Assembly: GCF_040822115.1 (NCBI RefSeq)
Contig: NZ_CP162004.1
Coordinates: forward strand, 558,001 to 622,000
Direction: 5' to 3'
Origin: Flavobacterium sp. WC2421
GTDB taxonomy: Bacteria > Bacteroidota > Bacteroidia > Flavobacteriales > Flavobacteriaceae
DNA: 64,000 nucleotides
The notes beneath the pieces are model-generated. The model searched no databases. It was not told the DNA's origin and was given only the letters and a program-made list of their open reading frames with translations. Each line of letters starts with the position of its first letter. Positions within the stretch are counted from its first letter, which is position 1. Shown here piece after piece: positions 44,631-51,314 of this stretch. The translations under genes were made by a program, and so were the position numbers.

Positions 44631-45083
44631 ATGAAAAAAATAATACTAATTTTGACTTCAGTTATAGTTGTGTGCGGATTACTTACATATTACTATTTAC
44701 AAAACGATAAAAAAATGATCTATAACTTTGCATGTTACGTAACAAATGATTCTACAAAATTAGATGAAGTTATAAATAACTATTTACTTTGCGATAAAAA
44801 TTCTAAGGCAATAACTTTAATTCAACTTGAGTATATTAGAAAAGAATACAATAAAAGTCCAACAAATAAAATCAAAGTCTACTCTTATCAAAAAGCTATT
44901 GAACAAAAAATAATAAAAGAGACCATTGTAACTGAAGATTATGATAATGTTTATATAATATTTTATAATAACCAACTCCAAGTCCCAATTCTTTTAAATT
45001 CCGATTCAAAAATTATATCAATTTCAACAATAAATAAAGGAGAAGTCAGATTTTTTATGAGAATTGACAAGCGGAAGAGTTAA
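44631..45083 (+). CDS. Membrane-anchored small protein, companion of copy 2
   Basis: A 150-residue protein from the ATG at 44631, 7 bp behind the copy 2 stop. The N-terminal MKKIILILTSVIVVCGLLTYYY is a membrane anchor or uncleaved signal. The rest is a soluble domain rich in Lys, Ile and Asn. No family is recognised. The tight spacing to the tip, like that of the first gene behind copy 1, fits a cognate immunity or chaperone gene, but this is untested. Confidence 0.65.
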   Translation: MKKIILILTSVIVVCGLLTYYYLQNDKKMIYNFACYVTNDSTKLDEVINNYLLCDKNSKAITLIQLEYIRKEYNKSPTNKIKVYSYQKAIEQKIIKETIVTEDYDNVYIIFYNNQLQVPILLNSDSKIISISTINKGEVRFFMRIDKRKS

Positions 45084-45101
45084 ATTTACATAAAACAACT
45101 T

Positions 45102-45147
45102 AAAAAGTCGGTAATTAATCTCAGTATTCATTACCGACTTTTTTTAT
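45102..45147 (+). terminator. Diverged copy of the unit terminator (unit boundary 3)
   Basis: AAAAAGTCGGTAA pairs with TTACCGACTTTTT. It shares the stem, and the loop word AATCTCAG, with the hairpins at 40158 and 43071. It closes unit 2. Confidence 0.85.
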
Positions 45148-45191
45148 GACTTTTTTAATTCGTTTTATTTAGAATTAATCTAAATAATTAT

Positions 45192-45199
45192 TATATTTG
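45192..45199 (+). promoter_or_regulatory. -7 element of the Cys-rich protein gene
   Basis: Reads TATATTTG, matching TAnnTTTG, 17 bp before the ATG at 45217. Confidence 0.6.
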
Positions 45200-45216
45200 T
45201 TTCAAATGAATGAATT

Positions 45217-45573
45217 ATGCAAGAAATGAAACAGATTTATTATAACGATTCAGGGACTTCTTTCTTTTGGAGAAAAGAGAACGAAATATTAACTGATAAA
45301 GTGCAATTGATTTTTAGAGAAACGGGGTTTTATTTCAGTCGACACGAACTGAAACTGTTTCAATGCTGTATTGACGAAAGTTATCTTTTAAATAACTGTT
45401 GTGATGATTGTAGCTTGAAAAATAATTGTCACAAATTTTTACTAAAAACACCTTGTTCTCAAATTGATTTGGCTGTTTCTATGCAAGAATTAATCGCAGT
45501 CAAAGACCTAGTAGAAGGCACTTTATTTAAAATAAATATGGATGAATATTTGAACGGGGAGGGAATGAATTAA
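45217..45573 (+). CDS. Cys-rich small protein of unknown function
   Basis: A 118-residue cytosolic protein with a cluster of cysteines: a CC pair near residue 50, then CCDDC, C and a further C before residue 90. It also has His residues in CHKFLL. This pattern could hold metal or a redox site; no family name is known to me. An ATG three codons on (45226) is an alternative start. Its stop overlaps the convergent lpxH stop by 4 bp. Confidence 0.7.
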   Translation: MQEMKQIYYNDSGTSFFWRKENEILTDKVQLIFRETGFYFSRHELKLFQCCIDESYLLNNCCDDCSLKNNCHKFLLKTPCSQIDLAVSMQELIAVKDLVEGTLFKINMDEYLNGEGMN

Positions 45574-46328
45574 TTCTCGTACTTTTTTAACTCAAAAGTT
45601 TCTCCATCAAATACACCATAAGTAAAATAGGTAATCCAGTCGCCTAGATTCACATATTCTGAATTTTTACCTACTGTTACTTTCATAGGTAAATGGCGGT
45701 GCCCAAAAACAAGATAATTGTAGTGTTTGGTTTCTAGTTTTCTTTTGGAATACAAAATCAACCATTCGTTGTCTTCACCCAAAAAAGTAACATCTTCATC
45801 CCCAGAAATGAGTTTGTTTTTCACCGAAAGGTATTGCGCCAGTCCTACTCCAATATCAGGATGCAACCAGCGAAAAAGCCATTTAGAAAACGGATTGGTA
45901 AATACTTTTTTCATGCGTTTGTAACCTAGATCACCAGGTCCTTTCCCGTCACCGTGACCTACTAAGAAGGTTTTGTCCCCAAAAGTATATTCTTGATTGT
46001 CATGATAGACTGGAATATTTAATTCTTTTTTAAAATAATCATCCATCCATAAATCGTGGTTTCCTACGAAAAAATAGATTGGGATTCCGCTGTCGCGAAT
46101 TTCGGCCAGTTTGCCTAAAACACGTACAAAACCTTTTGGGACTACGGTTTTATATTCGAACCAAAAATCGAATAAATCACCTACTAAAAAAATAGCTTCG
46201 GCATCTTTTTTCACTTCGTCGAGCCAAGCCACAAATCGCTTTTCTCTAGGAAAACTCAATTCGGCTGTTGGCGCTCCAAAATGTTGATCAGAAGCAAAAT
46301 ATACTTTTTTATTATTAGGTAGTTTCAT
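45570..46328 (-). CDS. lpxH: UDP-2,3-diacylglucosamine diphosphatase (LpxH-like)
   Basis: A 252-residue calcineurin-like phosphoesterase acting in lipid A synthesis. The metal-binding blocks are in order: SDQHFGAP (Asp 14, His 16), VGDLFDFWFEY near 45-55, VGNHDLWMDDY near 84-94, VGHGDGKGPGD, and FGHRHLP near 213-219. The DLFDFWFEY and KGPGD segments favour the LpxH group over a general phosphodiesterase. Confidence 0.93.
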   Translation of the reverse strand: MKLPNNKKVYFASDQHFGAPTAELSFPREKRFVAWLDEVKKDAEAIFLVGDLFDFWFEYKTVVPKGFVRVLGKLAEIRDSGIPIYFFVGNHDLWMDDYFKKELNIPVYHDNQEYTFGDKTFLVGHGDGKGPGDLGYKRMKKVFTNPFSKWLFRWLHPDIGVGLAQYLSVKNKLISGDEDVTFLGEDNEWLILYSKRKLETKHYNYLVFGHRHLPMKVTVGKNSEYVNLGDWITYFTYGVFDGETFELKKYEN

Positions 46329-46350
46329 GAAACTCAGGTGTCATATTGAA

Positions 46351-46803
46351 TTATAAATTATCACTCGCAAACCATTCTGCAAAAGAAGATTCGGTTTCTT
46401 GTAATTTCAAAGAAAACAATTTAATTCCATCAGGTAATCTAGCAATAATTCTTTGAGAAAAATCAACTACCATATTTTCACTAGTTGGCTGATAATCGAC
46501 TAAAATCACATGGTGTCCACGGTTAATTAATTCGTTAGCCAACTCAATATGTGGGGTAGTTTCATTAAAAACAGTGGCATGATCAAACTGATCTACAATT
46601 TCCTCTTTTACAATTTTTTTCAAGTCCGAAAAATCGATTACCATTCCGAATTTTACATCATTACGGTTTACAATAGGTTTCCCAATTACGGTTACTGATA
46701 ACTTATAACTATGTCCGTGAACATTTTTACATTTACCATCATACCCATATAAGGCATGCCCAGTTTCGAAATTAAATTGTTTTGTAATTCTGATATTGCT
46801 CAT
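46351..46803 (-). CDS. queD: 6-carboxy-tetrahydropterin synthase (QueD-like)
   Basis: A 150-residue member of the PTPS/QueD family, a zinc enzyme at the second step of queuosine (7-deazaguanine) synthesis. The zinc histidines lie at residue 16 (TGHALYG) and in NVHGHSYKL (29, 31). The catalytic Cys 25 precedes them in DGKCKN. The C-terminal LQETESSFAEW contains the pterin-binding Glu. It may share a promoter region with nothing else. Confidence 0.93.
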   Translation of the reverse strand: MSNIRITKQFNFETGHALYGYDGKCKNVHGHSYKLSVTVIGKPIVNRNDVKFGMVIDFSDLKKIVKEEIVDQFDHATVFNETTPHIELANELINRGHHVILVDYQPTSENMVVDFSQRIIARLPDGIKLFSLKLQETESSFAEWFASDNL

Positions 46804-46822
46804 CGAAGTATAATTTTGAATG

Positions 46823-46830
46823 CAAATTTA
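46823..46830 (-). promoter_or_regulatory. -7 element of the queD promoter
   Basis: The minus strand reads TAAATTTG, matching TAnnTTTG, 20 bp before the ATG. Confidence 0.6.
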
Positions 46831-46885
46831 GTAAATTGACATGAGAAATAGGTGGGAAATGATGGGTTTCCCACTCTACGGGTTT

Positions 46886-46986
46886 TTAGCCCTGATAGAA
46901 GCGGCATCTCCCGATAAGAAAAACAAGGCTTTTTTTAGCCGTAGTTTTTCTATATCGGGAATATAGCGGATAGCAGGAAATAGCTC
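46886..46986. repeat. Dispersed imperfect palindrome, copy B
   Basis: It has the same outer arms as 30767-30844: TAGCCCTGATAGAAGCGGCATC on one side and ATATAGCGGATAGCAGG plus AAATAGCTCC on the other. The core differs. Here it is another hairpin built from TCCCGATA...AGAAAAAC and its near-complement ending in ATATCGGGA. Confidence 0.75.
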
Positions 46987-47010
46987 CTAAAACAAAACTA
47001 GCTTAGAGAA

Positions 47011-47784
47011 TTATTTCTTTTTTTTGAATTGTTCCAAGGCATTTTTGGCATAATTAGAAAGTACTAATTGACCTGTAATTGCAGCTCTTTCTAGTAAAAG
47101 AGTATCCCAATCTTGGGTTCCTTCCCAAATAATTTTTTTCATTTCGATTAAGGCTTCAGGATTATAGGAAGCTAGTTTTGAGGTAAAATGATCGATGTCA
47201 ATATCCAGTTCTACTTGGTCTTGTGCTAGTTTGGCATACAACCCTTTTTCTAGCGCCCAATCGGCCGTTTTCCATTCGTGAGCAGCCAAAGTCATTTGGG
47301 TCATGGCCGTTTTACCAATTTTACGACTTACTGCAGGTTCTATCACAAAAGGACCAATCCCGATGGCTAATTCAGAGAGTTTTATGCTGGCATCAGCAGT
47401 GGCAAAAGCATAGTCACAAGCAGCCGCAATCCCAACTCCGCCACCTACGGCTTTGCCATGAATGCGCCCCACAATGATTTTTGAACAAGTACGCATCGCA
47501 TTTATCAAATGAGCAAAACCCGAGAAAAAGTGAACCCCTTCTTCCTGATTCGACACTGCCAAAAGCTCATCAAACGAGGCTCCAGCACAAAATGCTCCAG
47601 TACCAACACTCTTTAAAACAATTACAGAAACCGCTGAATTCTCACTTAAATTATTCAATTCTTGAGTCAAAGAATCCAACAATTGACGTGGAAATGAATT
47701 GCTTGCCGGATGACCAAATTGTACGGTTGCAATCTTATTTTCTATTTTTGTTGATAATGAACCATTGGATTCAGGTAGTGCCAT
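47011..47784 (-). CDS. Enoyl-CoA hydratase/isomerase family protein
   Basis: A 257-residue crotonase-fold protein. The oxyanion-hole segments are GAFCAGASFDELL near residues 62-74 and IHGKAVGGGVGIAAACDYAFA near 108-128. The family covers hydratases, isomerases and methylglutaconyl-CoA hydratases; the last is a frequent Bacteroidetes annotation. The substrate cannot be fixed from sequence. The gene is followed by no partner. Confidence 0.9.
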   Translation of the reverse strand: MALPESNGSLSTKIENKIATVQFGHPASNSFPRQLLDSLTQELNNLSENSAVSVIVLKSVGTGAFCAGASFDELLAVSNQEEGVHFFSGFAHLINAMRTCSKIIVGRIHGKAVGGGVGIAAACDYAFATADASIKLSELAIGIGPFVIEPAVSRKIGKTAMTQMTLAAHEWKTADWALEKGLYAKLAQDQVELDIDIDHFTSKLASYNPEALIEMKKIIWEGTQDWDTLLLERAAITGQLVLSNYAKNALEQFKKKK

Positions 47785-47890
47785 AGCAGTAGTTTTTATG
47801 TAAAGTTAAAAATATAAATAGGAAACTATACTTTTTTAAAAAATTTGGAAGTTGTTTTTTGAAAAATGCTATTTGAATACTTTAAAATAT

Positions 47891-47898
47891 TATATTTG
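47891..47898 (+). promoter_or_regulatory. -7 element of the tRNA-Ala promoter
   Basis: Reads TATATTTG, matching TAnnTTTG, 10 bp before the first tRNA base. Confidence 0.65.
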
Positions 47899-47908
47899 CG
47901 CCACTATT

Positions 47909-47982
47909 GGGGGATTAGCTCATTTGGCTAGAGTGCTTGCCTGGCAGGCAAGAGGTGACCGGTTCGAATCCGGTATTCTCCA
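47909..47982 (+). tRNA. tRNA-Ala (anticodon GGC)
   Basis: A complete cloverleaf of 74 nt without encoded CCA. The acceptor stem GGGGGAT/ATTCTCC carries the alanine identity pair G3-U70. The anticodon stem CTTGC/GCAAG encloses CTGGCAG, giving anticodon GGC. The T arm is ACCGG-TTCGAAT-CCGGT. The downstream terminator and the 3' part of the tRNA are repeated after the GIY-YIG gene. Confidence 0.93.
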
Positions 47983-48021
47983 CAAAGACCCAAACAAAGT
48001 TTGGGTCTTTTTTATTTGTAT
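47928..48021 (+). repeat. Direct repeat around GIY-YIG gene, left copy
   Basis: 94 bp from within the tRNA D-loop region (CTAGAGTG) through the anticodon and T arms and the terminator to TTTATTTGTAT. It is repeated at 48271-48365. Apart from the anticodon arm and a C/T change, the two are identical. Confidence 0.9.
47984..48013 (+). terminator. Terminator after tRNA-Ala
   Basis: A 9-bp perfect stem GACCCAAAC/GTTTGGGTC with an AAA loop, followed by six T. Confidence 0.88.
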
Positions 48022-48025
48022 CCTT

Positions 48026-48274
48026 ATGTTTTACACCTATATCATTTATTCAAAAACTATCAATAAGTTTTATGTCGGCTCTTGCCAAGATGTCCAAGAT
48101 CGACTTCGAGATCATTTGAATGGCAAAAGCAAATACACTAAACAGGTTAAAGATTGGGAACTAAAATATTTTGAGAGTTATTCTTCAAGAAGCGAAGCAT
48201 ACCAAAGAGAAATGAAAATTAAAAAAATGAAAAGCAGAAAATATATTGAAAGTCTAATTGAAAATAAGAACTAG
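48026..48274 (+). CDS. GIY-YIG nuclease family protein
   Basis: An 82-residue single-domain protein from the ATG at 48026. An open frame reaching back over the tRNA is not a real start. The first motif reads YTYIIYS (residues 3-9) and the second FYVGSCQD near 15-22. RLRDHLNG supplies the conserved Arg, and SEAYQREMKIKKMKSRKYIE is the usual end of the small bacterial GIY-YIG family. It starts 5 bp after one tRNA-terminator repeat, and its TAG stop is made from the first bases of the next repeat. This suggests a cassette or homing-like unit. Confidence 0.88.
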   Translation: MFYTYIIYSKTINKFYVGSCQDVQDRLRDHLNGKSKYTKQVKDWELKYFESYSSRSEAYQREMKIKKMKSRKYIESLIENKN

Positions 48275-48365
48275 AGTGTCCCGATGACAATCGGGAAGGT
48301 GATCGGTTCGAATCCGGTATTCTCCACAAAGACCCAAACAAAGTTTGGGTCTTTTTTATTTGTAT
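48271..48365 (+). repeat. Direct repeat around GIY-YIG gene, right copy, with tRNA-like fragment
   Basis: Repeats 47928-48021. It begins CTAGAGTG; the anticodon arm is replaced by TCCCGAT-GACA-ATCGGGA (48279-48296). The T arm and acceptor 3' strand up to the discriminator base (48326) and the terminator (48328-48357) then follow unchanged. The acceptor 5' strand and D arm are missing, so it cannot be a normal tRNA. Confidence 0.9.
48328..48357 (+). terminator. Duplicated tRNA terminator after GIY-YIG gene
   Basis: Identical to the hairpin at 47984-48013. Confidence 0.85.
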
Positions 48366-48366
48366 T

Positions 48367-49302
48367 CTACTTTAGCAAATAGGAAACACCAATAGAGCCA
48401 TAAAAATATCCCGAAATCGTTCTACTGTTTAATTCCTTTCCTCTGTAGACAAAAACATAAAATAAATTCAGATTTTTTTTGCGGTATTTAAAACCCGCTT
48501 CGCCATTAAAACGAAAAGGTACCAAATCGAAAGTTACAGTACTGTTACTATTAAAAAGACTGCCTTTAATGGTGGCATCATACAACAGATAGTTAATACT
48601 AGGCGCTATATAAAAATAAAACTCGCTTTCATTACTCCCCATTGCCCCTCCATGAAGATTAGAATCGAATAATGGGACTAATTTTTTTAATCCTATTCTA
48701 GTTAAAAAACCAGTAGATGCACCCGTGAAAATGGTTCCTAAGTTGGCTTCGGATTGAAAATGAAAATCTATTTTTTTACTCTCAGATCTCGGAAACAACT
48801 TTTTTGAATAAAAGAAATGCGTTTGGACAGCCAGTGCATTTTGAATTTGATATCCCCAACCCTGAACTGCTTTATACCCCACTAAACTATGAAAGCTTTT
48901 TTGCATTTCTCTACCATAGGAATTGGGTCCAACATATCCTATTTGAAAATTTGCTTTAAATACGGATTCGTTTTTATAAAATATATTTTCTCCAATTTCT
49001 CCAAAAAGATATCCCGCATAAGGACGGTCCATTATTTCTTTTTCAGGAGAGTCTATAAACCGAGGTGTATAAATATATTGTCCTATTGTAAATTCTACAC
49101 TTTTTTTAGAGATATCTAGCTTACTATTTTTAATTAAATGACGGTAAAAAATTGCTAATCCATTCGTATAATACATGTCATTCTTGGAGGATGTATAAAG
49201 ATCATTATCTGTTATAATGCCAATTTCAGATTTCCTACTTTGTCCATAATTGAAAACGGAGAACAAAATTAAAAAGAAAAAAACATTTTTATTAATTAAC
49301 AT
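48367..49302 (-). CDS. LpxR-like outer-membrane protein (DUF2219)
   Basis: A 311-residue exported beta-barrel protein with a signal peptide ending near residue 21 (FNYGQS). The first strand carries IITDNDLYTSSKNDMYYTNGLA, in two pieces IITDNDLY and YYTNG, which is the DUF2219/LpxR lipid A 3'-O-deacylase hallmark. A His follows in KSFHSLVGY, with GWGYQIQNAL. In enteric LpxR a Glu lies soon after this His; I do not see a clear equivalent, so activity is uncertain. It is followed upstream by mtgA on the same strand. Confidence 0.82.
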   Translation of the reverse strand: MLINKNVFFFLILFSVFNYGQSRKSEIGIITDNDLYTSSKNDMYYTNGLAIFYRHLIKNSKLDISKKSVEFTIGQYIYTPRFIDSPEKEIMDRPYAGYLFGEIGENIFYKNESVFKANFQIGYVGPNSYGREMQKSFHSLVGYKAVQGWGYQIQNALAVQTHFFYSKKLFPRSESKKIDFHFQSEANLGTIFTGASTGFLTRIGLKKLVPLFDSNLHGGAMGSNESEFYFYIAPSINYLLYDATIKGSLFNSNSTVTFDLVPFRFNGEAGFKYRKKNLNLFYVFVYRGKELNSRTISGYFYGSIGVSYLLK

Positions 49303-50046
49303 TTAATATTCTATTTTTCCAATAGTACGCATCACTCGCAAAATCTTAGTTTTTCTATTATTAATATAAGAAGAAGAACTAGTCGCTGTGAATTTTCTTG
49401 GATTGGGTAAAATTGCGGCAATTCCTGCAGCTTGAAGTGGTGTAAGATTTGCAGCATCTTTTCGGTACCAGTGTTCTGCAGCCGCTTGTGCTCCATACAC
49501 TCCATCACCCATTTCAATACTATTTAAGTACACTTCCATAATACGTTCCTTACCCCAAATCACTTCAATAAGGACAGTAAAATAAGCTTCTAGTCCCTTA
49601 CGAATGTAGCTTCTTCCTTGCCAAAGAAATACATTTTTAGCTGTTTGTTGTGAAATCGTACTTCCTCCTTTTATTCTGCGACCTCGCTCATTACTTTTAT
49701 ACGCTTTTTGCATCGCGACGAAATCAAATCCATTATGAATAAGAAAAGTTCCGTCTTCACTGGCGATAACTGCCTTTTGCAAATTGACCGAAATATTCTC
49801 TAATGGCTCCCAGTCATGACTAAAATAAATTTCTTTTCCAGCCACTTTATTCTCGATAACTCTTATCGCCATAAGTGGTGTAATAGGTACTGGTACAAAT
49901 TTAAAAAATACTACTAAAAATACGGACAGTCCGATGAACCATAAGAATGTTTTAAATAAAATAACTCTTAGTTTATTCATAAAAGAGGCTGATTCTTTTT
50001 TTACTGGTTTTTTTGCGGTTTTCTTAGGTGTAATTTTTATTCCCAT
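49303..50046 (-). CDS. mtgA: Monofunctional biosynthetic peptidoglycan transglycosylase
   Basis: A 247-residue GT51 enzyme that polymerises lipid II. The start is the ATG at 50046, which shares its A with the TAA stop of the oxidoreductase upstream; a longer frame into that gene is rejected. A Lys-rich cytosolic tail and one span (about 28-48) precede the catalytic domain with ASEDGTFLIHNGFD, GGSTISQQTAKNVFLW and MEVYLNSIEMG. No transpeptidase domain follows, hence monofunctional. Confidence 0.95.
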   Translation of the reverse strand: MGIKITPKKTAKKPVKKESASFMNKLRVILFKTFLWFIGLSVFLVVFFKFVPVPITPLMAIRVIENKVAGKEIYFSHDWEPLENISVNLQKAVIASEDGTFLIHNGFDFVAMQKAYKSNERGRRIKGGSTISQQTAKNVFLWQGRSYIRKGLEAYFTVLIEVIWGKERIMEVYLNSIEMGDGVYGAQAAAEHWYRKDAANLTPLQAAGIAAILPNPRKFTATSSSSYINNRKTKILRVMRTIGKIEY

Positions 50047-51158
50047 TATACTAAATCTGCTAATTCTGTTCCTATTAAACTTCCTATTGCTACTCCCATT
50101 CCTCCTAATCGCACTCCACAATAAACGTTTTCAGACAATTGTGAAACTATGGGTTTCTTACTGTTACCAATACCCATAATACCGCTCCAACGGTGTTCAA
50201 TTTTAAAATCTCGGTTGGGCAAAATTACTTCTTTTAATAATTGTTCCAATTTATTTTGTACAATTTCTGTCTGCGCAAACTCCGTTGTGTTTTCTGCCTC
50301 AAAATCAAGATTTCTTCCACCACCTAATAATATACGATCTCCAATATTTCGAAAATAGTAATACCCTCTGTCTAAATGAAATGTCCCTTTTATATCTAAA
50401 TCTTTTATTGGTTCCGTTATTAAAACTTGGGCTCTCGCTGGCTTTACAGCACCATTAGTCAATTGATTTGAAAATCCATTGGTAGCAAACAAAACTTTTT
50501 TAGAACTAAAACTAAAATTACCAAGGTTGATCTCAACTTCATTTCCTTTATCCAAAAAAGAAGTGACTGTTTGTTGGTTCAAAATCAATATATTTTCAGA
50601 ATACGCATTTTTCAATAATGCCTGCATCATATTACCTGTATCAATCTGACCTTCAAAAGGGTTGTAAACTAAATAATCTTTTGTGCCGTTAAAACTAAAA
50701 CGGTCTACTTGCTTGGCAAAAACGTCGGCTTTAAATAGTGGTTTTAGGATTTCATTTATAAAAGGCAATTTATTAATACATTCCGTATAACAACTATCAT
50801 CAGAATTTAAAAAAACTTCATATCCCCCAAATGGTTTAAAATCAATCGCGGTATCTCCTAATCGTTTCCTTAACAATTGCAACCCTTGCCACCGTTTTTC
50901 AATAAGACCTACTACCTCTTCTTCCGAATGGGATTTTAAATCATCTATAATTTCAGAAATGCTCCCAAAACAAGCAAAACCAGCATTCTTAGTACTGGCT
51001 CCATGCGGCAACATTCCTTTTTCAAGAACTAAAATTTTACTATCAGGGAACCTTTCGCGCAAGCGCAACGCAGCGTGTAAACCTACAATTCCGCTTCCTA
51101 CAACAGTATAATCTACATTTGTAAACCAATTTTTTAATTCCCAATAACTTAGTTGCAT
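50046..51158 (-). CDS. FAD-dependent oxidoreductase (DAO/glycine oxidase-like)
   Basis: A 370-residue flavoprotein. The dinucleotide-binding motif VVGSGIVGLHAALRL spans residues 19-33, and the DAO-family pattern HGASTKNAGFAC is near 52-63. The C-terminal segment RWSGIMGIGNSKKPIV binds the flavin. Members oxidise amino or imino acids; the substrate is not known. It is translationally coupled to mtgA by a one-base stop-start overlap. Confidence 0.9.
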   Translation of the reverse strand: MQLSYWELKNWFTNVDYTVVGSGIVGLHAALRLRERFPDSKILVLEKGMLPHGASTKNAGFACFGSISEIIDDLKSHSEEEVVGLIEKRWQGLQLLRKRLGDTAIDFKPFGGYEVFLNSDDSCYTECINKLPFINEILKPLFKADVFAKQVDRFSFNGTKDYLVYNPFEGQIDTGNMMQALLKNAYSENILILNQQTVTSFLDKGNEVEINLGNFSFSSKKVLFATNGFSNQLTNGAVKPARAQVLITEPIKDLDIKGTFHLDRGYYYFRNIGDRILLGGGRNLDFEAENTTEFAQTEIVQNKLEQLLKEVILPNRDFKIEHRWSGIMGIGNSKKPIVSQLSENVYCGVRLGGMGVAIGSLIGTELADLV

Positions 51159-51314
51159 GTTCTAATTTTTCTATAAAAATAATATTTTTAGTGAATTAAA
51201 CACATGCTTATCGCTGTTTTAAACAAAATAACATTTTGAAAGAGTTAACATAATCCTGATTCTCATTTTAGAATAAAATTGTACTTTTAGGAACCCAAAA
51301 TAATTTAATTTTAT

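Noticed and set aside
47852..48025. Open frame running across tRNA-Ala into the GIY-YIG gene
   Set aside because: It would translate the tRNA and its terminator. The ATG at 48026 gives the complete GIY-YIG domain.
50047..50121. Longer N-terminus of mtgA
   Set aside because: It lies inside the oxidoreductase gene and adds a non-family sequence. The stop-start overlap at 50046 is a typical coupling.
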